Source of the DNA: Siphonodentalium dalli
Lineage: Eukaryota > Mollusca > Scaphopoda > Gadilida > Siphonodentaliidae
NCBI GenBank assembly: GCA_032622095.1
Contig: CP136069.1
Coordinates: 181,773,122-181,837,121, forward strand
Length of the DNA stretch: 64,000 nt
Direction of reading: 5' to 3'
Part shown: one piece after another, positions 24,516-39,296 of the stretch
Layout: the number at the start of each line of letters is the position of its first letter
Numbering within the stretch: the stretch's first letter is position 1
Program-made: the position numbers and the translations under genes
The notes under the pieces: model-generated
Databases searched by the model: none
Told to the model about the DNA's origin: nothing
The model's input: the letters and a program-made list of their open reading frames with translations, nothing else

Positions 24516-25008
24516 CGACGTTGTCGTCTTCATCACTGTTGGAGTAGCAGTCGTGATAATTATGACATCATTTCTTTTATCCTTCTTAACTCGAGTTTAA
24601 TAATAACGAACCAAAGCCGGACGCTATGAGTCGTATATAGGCTATATCTGATTTTGTGACGTCACCAATTATTATCTAATACGACACTGCTGTTTTGAAA
24701 TTTTGTGAGCAATTTTGTCTCACAGTAGGTCGGTGGGCTTAAAGCATTAATGTCGTAATCTGAAATAAACGTGTGCGTCTTTCAATGGCCGGCGTTCCAA
24801 AATGAGGGGAGATCGGAATTATGCACAGTGAAGTTCATTCGTAGCCGAGTTTTACATTTTATTGAGAACATAATTATAACATATTATGGACTGTCAAATA
24901 TTTGCAATGGAGTGGCCTAAAATAATATGATCGTACGTGACACGTAATGGAGCAACCACCAAGTTGATCATTAAGTTCAATGTTACAATAATTATAGGAT
25001 GTTCCGTA

Positions 25009-25546
25009 CAGGGTACTTCATGTGCTACACCACTCGGAGAAATGTCTGTGTCGTCACACAAATACCATGCTAGAACTTGGATTGATATATTCGTAATCGT
25101 ATATAGTCACCAATAGCCGGGTTACCACCGTAGTAACGGACATTGCCCATATAGTGAACTATTCAAACCCAGCATTAAAATCATGGTTATGATCAGTCCA
25201 AACATATGAGTAAAGTTCGAACATAAGATAACAATAGCTGAGAACCTGGTGTGAATTGAACTGTGATGGGGCCTCAAGCATATCTACCCCTGCACGTCAT
25301 AACAAAATTATGCCATGAAATGGCATAATTAGCTTGAGGATGGAAGTGAACCATCATCCCACAGCGAAATCAACCAGGCCTGTTGGGTTTGAATAGTTCG
25401 CTAGATGGGCAATGTCAGGTACTACGGTAGTAACCCAGCTATTGGTGACTATATACGATTACGAATATATCAATTCAAGTTATAACATGGTATTTTAGTG
25501 TGATGACAGACATTTATCCGAATGGTGTAGCACATGTAGTACCCTG
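25009..25546. mobile_element. 538-bp TIR element with about 165-bp arms, TA target
   Basis: The ends are CAGGGTACTTCATGTGCTAC and the inverse of CAGGGTACTACATGTGCTAC. The arms align for roughly 165 bp each with scattered mismatches. TA is present on both sides (25007-25008, 25547-25548). There is no coding capacity. TA duplication is compatible with a Tc1/mariner-type MITE. Confidence 0.75.
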
Positions 25547-25599
25547 TATGCATATATACATATATATATCACAGCAGAAGTTTCCTTTGAATTAATGGA

Positions 25600-26130
25600 T
25601 GGAAATGGAATGCCTTTAATATTTGTATTATTTGAGTCGGACATAGATTACCTTAGCTGCAGGCAATCAATGCAATACATGTAAACTATGTAGTAAAAGA
25701 AATTATTGAATGAAGTGTAGTGAATATGATGCGTCACTTTAATATTTGAGTCGGACATAGCTTACCTTACCTGAAGGCAATCAATGCAATAAGTGATGTA
25801 GAAACAGAAATTATTGAATGAAGTGTAATGAATATGAAGCGTCATTTTAATGCAATATCGATTGGGTGGAAGAGAAATGTCACTTTAATAGTTAACGATG
25901 ATATACATATAGAATTATAGATTATCCCCATTGAAGACGATCAATGCAATGAACAGTGTAGAAATGGAGAAAATGTTGCCTGAATGAATCAATGTGTGAA
26001 CATAAAGTCTCACTTTAATGAAATATTGAGATGATGGAATCAACGATGAATTTGCAATTTCTTTAATGATGAAATTGGTTTACATATACATGTATATGCA
26101 GCTGAAAATGTGAATTGACTGAAATGTAAT
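25600..26130 (+). repeat. Tandem repeat of about 115 bp, degenerate
   Basis: Words such as GAGTCGGACATAG, GGCAATCAATGCAAT, AAATTATTGAATGAAGTGTA and GTCACTTTAAT recur at spacings near 110-120 bp, about four copies. The array is a leader to the satellite that follows. Confidence 0.6.
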
Positions 26131-26149
26131 TATCAAAGTGTCAATGGCA

Positions 26150-29100
26150 CTGTAGCTAACGTGGAAAGGGAATAATTTCATGTGTTACAGTTAATGGAGC
26201 GATTAGGAATGTGGAAAGTTGAAAGGCCTAGTTATGCAAAGATTAAAATCAAAGATGGCCACGACAGCCATGTTTTTTGGCAAATGACCCAAAAAAGACT
26301 CCTTCCTATTTACATGTCATTGTTAACATCCCTCACAAATTTCATGATGATCGGACAAAAGATACGACATGTAGCCCGTGTCAAAGGATTTAGTTGTGTA
26401 AAGAGTAAAATACAAGATGGCTGGTTTTTTGGTTGAATTTAAAATGAATCTTTTCCCATCTACATGTAATTGTTAACATTCATGACAAATCTCATGATGA
26501 TTGGACCAAAGATTCGACTTGTAGCCCTTGACAAAGAATTTAGTCATGCAAAGAGTATAATCCAAGATGGCTGCTGGCGGCCATGTTTTTGGCCGAACAA
26601 CCCCAAAATTACTCGTTTCCCATCTACATGTCAATTTTAACATCCATGACAAATGTAATGAAAGTGTCAATGACACTGTAGCTCAACTTAGTAGGGGAAT
26701 GATTTAATGGTTGACAGTAAATGGAGTAATAGGAAAGGTGCTAATTGAAATGTCCAAGTAAGACTAGATGTACATGTCAATATCAACATTCATGACAGGT
26801 TTCATAATGATCGGATCAGGGATGTGGTGATTATGGTGTGCCAAAGGATTTATTGATGCAAAGAGTAAATTCTAAAATGGCCAATGGCAGCCATGTTTTT
26901 TTCCGAACTACCCCAAAATGAACTGTTCCCATCTACAGCCTTTACAAATCTCATAATGATTTGATCAAAGGTACGACCTGTAGCCTGTGCCAATGGATTT
27001 AGTCATGCAAAGAGTAAAATCCAAGATGGCTGCTGGCGGCCATGTTTTTCGGCTGAACGACCCCAAAATAACTCGTTTCCCATCTACATGTCATTGTTAA
27101 CATCCATGACAAATTTCATGAAGTTCCGACCAAAGCTACGACCTGTAGCCCGCACCAAAGGATTTAGTCATGCAAAGAGTAAAATCCAATATGGCTGCTG
27201 GCGGACATGTTTTTTAGACAAATGACCCCAAAAACACTCGTTCCCATCTACATGTTAATATTAACATCCATGATAAATATCATGATGATCAGACGAACAG
27301 TACGACCTGTAGCCCGTGCCAATGGATTGAATTTTGAAATCCAAGATGGCCGCCAGTGGCCGTGTTTTTTGGTCGTATGACCCCAAAATGACTCATTCCC
27401 ATCTACATGTCAATATCAACATTCATAACAAATTTCATAAAGATCAGACCAAAGGTACGAACTTTGGCCCGCGCCAAAGGATTTAGTCATGCAAAGAGTA
27501 AAATCCAAGACGGTTGCTGGCGGCCATGTTTTTTGGTCGAACGACCCCAAAATCACTCGTTCCCATCTACATGTCATTGTTAACATCCATGACAAATTTC
27601 ATGAAGTTCTGACCAAAGCTACAACCTGTAGCCCGCGCCAACGAATTTAGTCATGCAAAGAGTAAAATCCAAGATGGCTGCTGGCGGCCATGTGTTTTGG
27701 CTGAACGACCCCAAAATCACTCGTTCCCATCTACATTTGTACATGTCAATATTAACATCCATGACAAATTTCATGATTATCAGACGAACAGTACGACCTG
27801 TAGCCCGCACCATTGGATTGAATTTTGAAATCCAAGATAGCCGCCAGCAGCCATGTTTTTTGGCCAGATGACCCCAAAATGACTCGTTCCAATCTACATG
27901 TCAATATCAACATTCATGACAAATTTAATAAAGATCAGACCAAAGGTACGACCTGTAGCCCGCGCCAAAGGATTTAGTCATGCAAAGAGTAAAATCCAAG
28001 ATGGCTGCTGGCGGCCATGTTTTTTGGCCGAACGACCCCAAAATCACTCGTTCCCATCTACATGTCATTGTTAACATCCATGACAAATTTCATGAAGTTC
28101 TGACCAAAGCTACAACCTGTAGCCCGCGACAAAGAATTTAGTCATGCAAAGAGTAAAATCCAAGATGGCTGCTGGCGGCCATAATTTTTGGCTGAACGAC
28201 CCCAAAATCACTCGTTCCCATCTACATATCAATATTAACATCCATGACAAATTTCATGATAAGACGAACAGCACGACCTGTAGCCCGCGCCAATGGATTG
28301 AATTTTGAAATCCAAGATGGCCACCAGCGGCCATTCGTTCCCATCTACATGTCAAGGTCAACATTCGTGACAAATTTCATAAAGATCAGACCAAAGGTAC
28401 AACCTGTAGCCCGCGCCAAAGGAAATTGTTGAATGACACACGCACACACGGACGACGGACGCCAAACCATGGCAATAGCTCAAACTTACAAAGTAAGTTG
28501 AGCTAATAATGATCCGACAAAAGATACGACCTGTGGCCCGTGCTAATGGATTGAATTTTGAAATCCAAGATGACCACTGACGGCCATGTTTTTTGGTCAA
28601 ACGACCCCAAAATGACTCGTTCCCATCTACATTATACATGTCAATAGCCATGACAAATATCATAATGATCTGACCAAAGGTACGACCTAGGGCCTGTGCC
28701 GAAGGATTTAGTCATGAAAAGAGTAAAATCCAAGATGCTCATGACGGCCATGTTTTTTGGTCGAACTACCCCAAAATGACTCATTCCCATCAGCCTGTCA
28801 TTATTAACATCCATGACAAATTTCATGATAATCAGACGAACAGTACGACATGAAGACCGCGCCAATCGATTTAATTTTGAAATCAAAGATGGCTGCCGAG
28901 CGGCCATGTTTTTTGGCCAAATTACCCCAAAATGATTCATTCCCATCTACATGTCAATGTCAACATTCATGACAAATTTCATAATAATCTGACCAAAGTT
29001 TGGACCTGTAGGCCTGTGCCAAAGGATTTAGTCATGCAAAGAGTAAAATCCAAGATGGCTGCTGGCGGCCATGTCTTTTGACCGAATGACCCCAAAAGGA

Positions 29101-32100
29101 CTCGTTCCCATTTACATGTCAAGGTCAACAGCCATGACAAATTTCATGAAGATCCGCCCAAAGCTACGACCTGTAGCCCGCGCCGAAGGATTTAGTCATG
29201 CAAAGAGTAAAATCCGAGATGGCTACTGGTGGCCATATTTTTTGGCCTAACGACCCCAAAATGACTCGTTCCCATCTGCCTGTCATTATTAACATCCATG
29301 ACAAATTTCATGATAATCAGACGAACAGTACGACCTGTAGACTGCGCCAATCTATTTAATTTTGAAATCAAAGATGGCTGCCAGCGGCCATGTTTTTTAG
29401 CCAAATGACCCCAAAATGACTCATTCCCCATCTACATGTCAATGTCAACATTCATGACAAATTTTATAATTATCTGACCAAAGTAAGGACCTGTAGCCTG
29501 TGCCAAAGGATTTAGTCATGCAAAGAGTAAAATCCAAGATGGCTGCTGGCGGCCATGTCTTTTGGCCGAATGACCCCAAAAGGACTCGTTCCCATTTACA
29601 TGTCAAGGTCAACAGCCATGACACATATCATGAAGATCCGACCAAAGCTACGACCTGTAGCCCGCGCCAAAGGATTTAGTCATGCAAAGAGTAAAATCCA
29701 AGATGGCTACTGGTGGCCATGTTTTTTGGCCTAACGATCCCAAAATAACTCGTTCCCATCTACATGTCAATATTAACATCTATGACAAATTTCATGATAA
29801 TCAGACGAACAGTACGACCTGTAGACTGCGACAATCTATTTAATTTTGAAATCAAAGATGGCTGCCAGCGGCTATGCTTTTGGCCAAATTACCCCAAAAT
29901 GACTCATTCCCATCTACATGTGAATGTCAACATTCATGACAAATTTCATAATGATCTGACCAAAGTTAGGACCTGTAGCCTGTGCCAAAGGATTTAGTCA
30001 TGCAAAGAGTAAAATCCAAGATGGCTGCTGGCGGCCATGTCTTTTGGCCGAATGACCCCAAAAGGACTCGTTCCCATTTACATGTCAAGGTCAACAGCCA
30101 TGACACATTTCATGAAGATCCGACCAAAGCTACGACCTGTAGCCCGCGCCAAAGGATTTAGTCATGCAAAGAGTAAAATCCAAGATGGCTACTGGTGGCC
30201 ATGTTTTTTGGCCTAACGATCCCAAAATAACTCGTTCCCATCTACCGGTACATGTCAATATTAACATCTATGACAAATTTCATGATAATCAGACGAACAG
30301 TACGACCTGTAGACTGCGACAATCTATTTAATTTTGAAATCAAAGATGGCTGCCAGCGGCTATGCTTTTGGCCAAATTATCCCAAAATGACTCATTCCCA
30401 TCTACATGTGAATGTCAACATTCATGACAAATTTCATAATGATCTGACCAAAGTTAGGACCTGTAGCCTGTGCCAAAGGATTTAGTCATGCAAAGAGTAA
30501 AATCCAAGATGGCTGCTGGCGGCCATGTCTTTTGACCGTTTGACCCCAAAAGGACTCGTTCCCATTTACATGTCAAGGTCAACAGCCATGACAAATTTCA
30601 TGAAGATCCGACCAAAGCTACGACCTGTAGCCCGCGCCAAAGGATTTAGTCATGCAAAGAATAAAATCCAAGATGCTCATGACGGCCATGTTTTTTGGCC
30701 AAACTACCCCAAAATGACTCGTTCCCATCTGCCTGTCATTATTAACATCCATGACAAATTTCATGATAATCAGACAAACAGTACGACCTGTAGACCGCGC
30801 CAATTTATTTAATTTTTAAACCAAAGATGGCTGCCAGCGGCCATGTGTTTTGGCCAAATGACCCCAAAATGACTCATTCCCATCTACATGTCAACATTCA
30901 TGACAAATTTCATGATGATCTGACCAAAGTAAGGACCTGTAGCCTGTGCTAAAGGATTTAGTCATGCAAAAGAGTAAAATCCAAGATGGCTGCTGGCGGC
31001 CATGTCTTTTGGCCGAATGACCCCAAATGGACTCGTTCCCATTTAGATGTCAAGGTCAACAGCCATGACAAATTTCATGAATATCCGACCAAAGCTACGA
31101 CCTGTAGCCCGCGCCAAAGGATATAGTCATGCAAAGAGTAAAATCCAAGATGGCTACTGGTGGCCATGTTTTTTGGCCTAACGATCCCAAAATAACTCGT
31201 TCCCATCTACATGTCAATATTAACATCTATGACAAATTTCATGATAATCAGACGAACAGTACGACCTGTAGACTGCGCCAATCTATTTAATTTTGAAATC
31301 AAAGATGGCTGCCAAGCGGCTATGCTTTTGGCCAAATTACCCCAAAATGACTCATTCCCATCTACATGTCAATGTCAACATTCATGACAAATTTCATAAT
31401 GATCTGACCAAAGTTAGGACCTGTAGCCTGTGCCAAAGGATTTAGTCATGCAAAGAGTAAAATCCAAGATGGCTGCTGGCGGCCATGTCTTTTGACCGAA
31501 TGACCCCAAAAGGACTCGTTCCCATTTACATGTCAAGGTCAACAGCCATGACAAATTTCATGAAGATCCAACCAAAGCTACGACCTGTAGCCCGCGCCAA
31601 AGGATTTAGTCATGCAAAGATTAAAATCCAAGATGCTCATGACGGCCATGTTTTTTGGCCAAACTACCCCAAAATGACTCGTTCCCATCTGCCTGTCATT
31701 ATTGACATCCATGACAAATTTCATGATAATCAGACGAACAGTACGACCTGCAGACCGCGCCAATTTATTTAATTTTGAAATCAAAGATGGCTGCCAGCGG
31801 CCATGTTTTTTGGTCAAATGACTCATTCCCCATCTACATGTCAATGTCAACATTCATGCCAAATTTCATAATTATCTGACCAAAGTAAGGACCTGTAGCC
31901 TGTGCCAAAGGATTTAGTCATGCAAAGAGTAAAATCCAAGATGGCTGCTGGCGGCCATGTCTTTTGGTCGAATTACCCCAAAAGGACTCGTTCCCATTTA
32001 CATGTCAAGGTCAACAGCCATGACACATTTCATGAAGATCCGACCAAAGCTACTACCTGTAGCCCGCGCCAAAGGATTTAGTCATGCAAAGAGTAAAATC

Positions 32101-35100
32101 CAAGATGGCTACTGGTGGCCATGTTTTTTGGCCTAACGATCTCAAAATAACTCGTTCCCATCTACATGTCAATATTAACATCTATGACAAATTTCATGAT
32201 AATCAGACGAACAGTACGACCTGTAGACTGCGCCAATCTATTTAATTTTGAAATCAAAGATGGCTGCCAGCGGCTATGCTTTTGGCCAAATTACCCCAAA
32301 ATGACTCATTCCCATCTACATGTGAATGTCAACATTCATGACAAATTTCATAATGATCTGACCAAAGTTAGGACCTGTAGCCTGTGCCAAAGGATTTAGT
32401 CATGCAAAGAGTAAAATCCAAGATGGCTGCTGGCGGCCATGTCTTTTGACCGAATGACCCCAAAAGGACTCGTTCCCATTTACATGTCAAGGTCAACAGC
32501 CATGACAAATTTCATGAAGATCCGACCAAAGCTACGACCTGTAGCCCACGCCAAAGGATTTAGTCATGCAAAGATTAAAATCCAAGATGCTCATGACGGC
32601 CATGTTTTTTGGCCTAACGATCCCAAAATAACTCGTTCTCATCTACATGTCAATATTAACATCTATGACAAATTTCATGATAATCAGACGAACAGTACGA
32701 CCTGTAGACTGCGCCAATCTATTTAATTTTGAAATCAAAGATGGCTGCCAAGCGGCTATGCTTTTGGCCAAATTACCCCAAAATGATTCATTCCCATCTA
32801 CATGTCAATGTCAACATTCATGACAAATTTCATAATGATCTGACCAAAGTTAGGACCTGTAGCCTGTGCCAAAGGATTTAGTCATGCAAAGAGTAAAATC
32901 CAAGATGGCTGCTGGCGGCTATGTCTTTTGACCGAATGACCCCAAAAGGACTCGTTCCCATTTACATGTCAAGGTCAACAGCCATGACAAATTTCATGAA
33001 GATCCAACCAAAGCTACGACCTGTAGCCCGCGCCAAAGGATTTAGTCATGCAAAGATTAAAATCCAAGATGCTCATGACGGCCATGTTTTTTGGCCAAAC
33101 TACCCCAAAATGACTCGTTCCCATCTGCCTGTCATTATTGACATCCATGACAAATTTCATGATAATCAGACGAACAGTACGACCTGCAGACCGCGCCAAT
33201 TTATTTAATTTTGAAATCAAAGATGGCTGCCAGCGGCCATGTTTTTTGGTCAAATGACTCATTCCCCATCTACATGTCAATGTCAACATTCATGACAAAT
33301 TTCATAATTATCTGACCAAAGTAAGGACCTGTAGCCTGTGCCAAAGGATTTAGTCATGCAAAGAGTAAAATCCAAGATGGCTGCTGGCGGCCATGTCTTT
33401 TGGTCGAATTACCCCAAAAGGACTCGTTCCCATTTACATGTCAAGGTCAACAGCCATGACACATTTCATGAAGATCCGACCAAAGCTACTACCTGTAGCC
33501 CGCGCCAAAGGATTTAGTCATGCAAAGAGTAAAATCCAAGATGGCTACTGGTGGCCATGTTTTTTGGCCTAACGATCTCAAAATAACTCGTTCCCATCTA
33601 CATGTCAATATTAACATCTATGACAAATTTCATGATAATCAGACGAACAGTACGACCTGTAGACTGCGCCAATCTATTTAATTTTGAAATCAAAGATGGC
33701 TGCCAGCGGCTATGCTTTTGGCCAAATTACCCCAAAATGACTCATTCCCATCTACATGTGAATGTCAACATTCATGACAAATTTCATAATGATCTGACCA
33801 AAGTTAGGACCTGTAGCCTGTGCCAAAGGATTTAGTCATGCAAAGAGTAAAATCCAAGATGGCTGCTGGCGGCCATGTCTTTTGACCGAATGACCCCAAA
33901 AGGACTCGTTCCCATTTACATGTCAAGGTCAACAGCCATGACATATTTCATGAAGATCCGACCAAAGCTACGACCTGTAGCCCACGCCAAAGGATTTAGT
34001 CATGCAAAGATTAAAATCCAAGATGCTCATGACGGCCATGTTTTTTGGCCTAACGATCCCAAAATAACTCGTTCTCATCTACATGTCAATATTAACATCT
34101 ATGACAAATTTCATGATAATCAGACGAACAGTACGACATGTAGACTGCGCCAATCTATTTAATTTTGAAATCAAAGATGGCTGCCAAGCGGCTATGCTTT
34201 TGGCCAAATTACCCCAAAATGACTCATTCCCATCTACATGTCAATGTCAACATTCATGACAAATTTCATAATGATCTGACCAAAGTTAGGACCTGTAGCC
34301 TGTGCCAAAGGATTTAGTCATGCAAAGAGTAAAATCCAAGATGGCTGCTGGCGGCCATGTCTTTTGACCGAATGACCCCAAAAGGACTCGTTCCCATTTA
34401 CATGTCAAGGTCAACAGCCATGACAAATTTCATGAAGATCCGACCAAAGCTACGACCTGTAGCCCGCGCCAAAGGATTTAGTCATGCAAAGATTAAAATC
34501 CAAGATGCTCATGACGACCATGTGTTTTGGCCAAACTACCCCAAAATGACTCGTTCCCATCTGCCTGTCATTATTAACATCCATGACAAATTTCATGATA
34601 ATCAGACGAACAGTACGACATGTAGACCGCGCCAATTTATTTAATTTTGAAATCAAAGATGGCTGCCAGCGGCCATGTTTTTTTTCCAAATGACCCCAAA
34701 ATGACTCATTCCCATCTACATGTCAATGTCAACATTCATGACAAATTTCATGATGATCTGACCAAAGTAAGGACCTGTAGCCTGGGCCAAAGGATTTAGT
34801 CATGCAAAAGAGTAAAATCCAAGATGGCTGCTGGCGGCCATGTTTTTTGGCCGAATGACCCCAAATGGACTCGTTCCCATTTACATGTCAAGGTCAACAG
34901 CCACATGTGACAAATTTCATGAAGATCCGTCCAAAGCTACGACCTGTAGCCCGCGCCAAAGGATATAGTCATGCAAAGAGTAAAATCCAAGATGGCTACT
35001 GGTGGCCATGTTTTTTGGCCTAACGATCCCAAAAAAACTCGTTCCCATCTACATGTCAATATTAACATCTATGACAAATTTCATGATAATCAGACGAACA

Positions 35101-38100
35101 GTACGACCTGTAGACTGCGCCAATCTATTTAATTTTGAAATCAAAGATGGCTGCCAAGCGGCTATGCTTTTGGCCAAATTACCCCAAAATGACTCATTCC
35201 CATCTACATGTGAATGTCAACATTCATGACAAATTTCATAATGATCTGACCAAAGTTAGGACCTGTAGCCTGTGCCAAAGGATTTAGTCATGCAAAGAGT
35301 AAAATCCAAGATGGCTGCTGGCGGCCATGTCTTTTAACCGTTTGACCCCAAAAGGACTCGTTCCCATTTACATGTCAAGGTCAACAGCCATGTCAAATTT
35401 CATGAAGATCCGACCAAAGCTACGACCTGTAGCCCGCGCCAAAGGATTTAGTCATGCAAAGATTAAAATCCAAGATGATCATGACGGCCATGTTTTTTGG
35501 CCAAACTACCCCAAAATGACTCGTTCCCATCTGCCTGTCATTATTAACATCCATGACAAATTTCATGATAATCAGACGAACAGTACGACCTGTAGACCGC
35601 GCCAATTTATTTAATTTTTAAACCAAAGATGGCTGCCAGCGGCCATGTGTTTTGGCCAAATGACCCCAAAATGACTCATTCCCATCTACATGTCAACATT
35701 CATGACAAATTTCATGATGATCTGACCAAAGTAAGGACCTGTAGCCTGTGCTAAAGGATTTAGTCATGCAAAAGAGTAAAATCCAAGATGGCTGCTGGCG
35801 GCCATGTCTTTTGGCCGAATGACCCCAAATGGACTCGTTCCCATTTACATGTCAAGGTCAACAGCCATGACAAATTTCATGAAGATCCGACCAAAGCTAC
35901 GACCTGTAGCCCGCGCCAAAGGATATAGTCATGCAAAGAGTAAAATCCAAGATGGCTACTGGTGGCCATGTTTTTTGGCCTAACGATCCCAAAATAACTC
36001 GTTCCCATCTACATGTCAATATTAACATCTATGACAAATTTCATGATAATCAGACGAACAGTACGACCTGTAGACTGCGCCAATCTATTTAATTTTGAAA
36101 TCAAAGATGGCTGCCAAGCGGCTATGCTTTTGGCCAAATTACCCCAAAATGACTCATTCCCATCTACATGTCAATGTCAACATTCATGACAAATTTCATA
36201 ATGATCTGACCAAAGTTAGGACCTGTAGCCTGTGCCAAAGGATTTAGTCATGCAAAGAGTAAAATCCAAGATGGCTGCTGGCGGCCATGTCTTTTGACCG
36301 AATGACCCCAAAAGGACTCGTTCCCATTTACATGTCAAGGTTAACAGCCATGACAAATTTCATGAAGATCCAACCAAAGCTACGACCTGTAGCCCGCGCC
36401 AAAGGATTTAGTCATGCAAAGATTAAAATCCAAGATGCTCATGACGGCCATGTTTTTTGGCCAAACTACCCCAAAATGACTCGTTCCCATCTGCCTGTCA
36501 TTATTGACATCCATGACAAATTTCATGATAATCAGACGAACAGTACGACCTGCAGACCGCGCCAATTTATTTAATTTTGAAATCAAAGATGGCTGCCAGC
36601 GGCCATGTTTTTTGGTCAAATGACTCATTCCCCATCTACATGTCAATGTCAACATTCATGACAAATTTCATAATTATCTGACCAAAGTAAGGACCTGTAG
36701 CCTGTGCCAAAGGATTTAGTCATGCAAAGAGTAAAATCCAAGATGGCTGCTGGCGGCCATGTCTTTTGGTCGAATTACCCCAAAAGGACTCGTTCCCATT
36801 TACATGTCAAGGTCAACAGCCATGACACATTTCATGAAGATCCGACCAAAGCTACGACCTGTAGCCCGCGCCAAAGGATTTAGTCATGCAAAGAGTAAAA
36901 TCCAAGATGGCTACTGGTGGCCATGTTTTTTGGCCTAACGATCTCGAAAATAACTCGTTCCCATCTACATGTCAATATTAACATCTATGACAAATTTCAT
37001 GATAATCAGACGAACAGTACGACCTGTAGACTGCGCCAATCTATTTAATTTTGAAATCAAAGATGGCTGCCAGCGGCTATGCGTTTGGCCAAATTACCCC
37101 AAAATGACTCATTCCCATCTACATGTGAATGTCAACATTCATGACAAATTTCATAATGATCTGACCAAAGTTAGGACCTGTAGCCTGTGCCAAAGGATTT
37201 AGTCATGCAAAGAGTAAAATCCAAGATGGCTGCTGGCGGCCATGTCTTTTGACCGAATGACCCCAAAAGGACTCGTTCCCATTTACATGTCAAGGTCAAC
37301 AGCCATGACAAATTTCATGAAGATCCGACCAAAGCTACGACCTGTAGCCCGCGCCAAAGGATTTAGTCATGCAAAGATTAAAATCCAAGATGCTCATGAC
37401 GACCATGTGTTTTGGCCAAACTACCCCAAAATGACTCGTTCCCATCTGCCTGTCATTATTAACATCCATGACAAATTTCATGATAATCAGACGAACAGTA
37501 CGACCTGTAGACCGCGCCAATTTATTTAATTTTGAAATCAAAGATGGCTGCCAGCGGCCATGTTTTTTTTCCAAATGACCCCAAAATGACTCATTCCCAT
37601 CTACATGTCAATGTCAACATTCATGACAAATTTCATGATGATCTGACCAAAGTAAGGACCTGTAGCCTGTGCCAAAGGATTTAGTCATGCACAAGAGTAA
37701 AATCCAAGATGGCTGCTGGCGGCCATGTTTTTTGGCCGAATGACCCCAAATGGACTCGTTCCCATTTACATGTCAAGGTCAACAGCCACATGTGACAAAT
37801 TTCATGAAGATCCGTCCAAAGCTACGACCTGTAGCCCGCGCCAAAGGATATAGTCATGCAAAGAGTAAAATCCAAGATGGCTACTGGTGGCCATGTTTTT
37901 TGGCCTAACGATCCCAAAAAAACTCGTTCCCATCTACATGTCAATATTAACATCTATGACAAATTTCATGATAATCAGACGAACAGTACGACCTGTAGAC
38001 TGCGCCAATCTATTTAATTTTGAAATCAAAGATGGCTGCCAAGCGGCTATGCTTTTGGCCAAATTACCCCAAAATGACTCATTCCCATCTACATGTCAAT

Positions 38101-38870
38101 GTCAACATTCATGACAAATTTTATAATGATCTGACCAAAGTTAGGACCTGTAGCCTGTGCCAAAGGATTTAGTCATGCAAAGAGTAAAATCCAAGATGGC
38201 TGCTGGCGGCCATGTCTTTTGACCGAATGACCCCAAAAGGACTCGTTCCCATTTACATGTCAAGGTCAACAGCCATGACAAATTTCATGAAGATCCGACC
38301 AAAGCTACGACCTGTAGCCCGCGCCAAAGGATTTAGTCATGCAAAGATTAAAATCCAAGATGCTCATGACGGCCATGTTTTTTGGCCAAACTACCCCAAA
38401 ATGACTCGTTCCCATCTGCCTGTCATTATTAACATCTATGACAAATTTCATGATAATCAGACGAACAGTACGACCTGTAGACCGCGCCAATCTATTTAAT
38501 CTATGCAAAGAGTAAAATCCAAGATGGCTGCTGGCCGCCATTTTTTTTGGCCGAATGACACCAAAAGGACTCGTTGCCATCTACATGTCATTGTTAACAT
38601 CCTTGACAAATTTCATGAAGATCCGACCAAAGCTACGATCTGTAGCTCGTGCCAAAGGATTTAGTCATGCAAAGAGTAATATCCAAGATGGCTGCTGGCG
38701 GCCATGTTTTTTTGGCCGAACAACCCAAAAATGACTCGTTCCCATCTACATGTCAATATTAACATCCATGACAAATTTCATGAAGATCAGACTAAAGGCA
38801 CAACCTTGAAATCCAAGATGGCCGCCAAGATGTTTTTCGATCGAAAGACCCCAAAATGATTCGTTCCCAT
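26150..38870 (+). repeat. 160-165-bp satellite with higher-order duplications
   Basis: The monomer contains TTAACATCCATGACAAATTT, GGATTTAGTCATGCAAAGAG and AATCCAAGATGGCTGCTGGC. Later monomers are organised in higher-order blocks. Offsets of 488 bp (29764 to 30252), 1436 bp (31485-32921 against 32921-34357) and 2885 bp (34357 against 37242) hold over long near-identical stretches. Left-end modules start TAGCTCAACTTA (26679), and module ends carry the inverse TAAGTTGAGCTA (28494-28505, 40014-40025). The array is therefore the expanded inside of a TIR element. Short ORFs with MTNFM/KFVMD peptides are repeat shadows. Confidence 0.85.
28430..28505 (+). repeat. Terminal hairpin module of the satellite element, copy 1
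   Basis: The sequence ACGGACGACGGACGCCAAAC, then TAGCTCAAACTTACAAAGTA and AGTTGAGCTA, forms a terminal hairpin. A near copy lies at 39940-40025. It marks the 3' boundary of one element; satellite monomers resume immediately after. Confidence 0.7.
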
Positions 38871-38873
38871 CTA

Positions 38874-39270
38874 CCCTGCTGGGAAAAACAAGTGTCCACT
38901 TAACCACGGTGCGCTTAGCATTGCCACCGCGGCCGAAATGCAACTACACCGCGGCTCCACTGGCTAACTACAGTTGGGCATTGGTTTATTTGCAATTCGG
39001 CCATGGTGTACAAATGTAGTTGCCGCTGTGTACATTCATCAAACTGAAAAAAGACAATACAAACCAGAAATCTAACCACAGTGTACATACCATTCGGCCC
39101 CGTTGTAGTTGCTTTTTGGCCATGGTGTACATGTGTACTTGTCGTTCGGCCGCGGTGTACATGTACTTGCCGCTCGGCCGCGGCGCTCAACTGCAGTTAC
39201 AAACTCTGACACTGCACCCGAATGGCAAATACACTGTGGTGCCAATGGACACTTGTTTTGTCCAGCAGGG
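38874..39270. mobile_element. 397-bp MITE, TA target, copy 1
   Basis: It begins CCCTGCTGGGAAAAACAAGT and ends in the inverse of CCCTGCTGGACAAAACAAGT. TA lies on both sides (38872-38873, 39271-39272). Excision restores CCCATCTACATGTCAATG, the exact satellite sequence, which proves the insertion and its target. The interior repeats CATGGTGTACATG and GGCCGCGG words. No gene. Confidence 0.9.
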
Positions 39271-39296
39271 TACATGTCAATGTCAACATTCATGAC

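Noticed and set aside
26182-38580. Dozens of 60-101-codon ORFs with MTNFMIIRRTVRP or KFVMDVNNDRQM peptides
   Set aside because: Satellite monomer translations in both strands; not conserved as protein.
26150-38870. Centromeric satellite
   Set aside because: The array is only about 12 kb, has transposon-like ends, and nothing in the sequence links it to centromere function.
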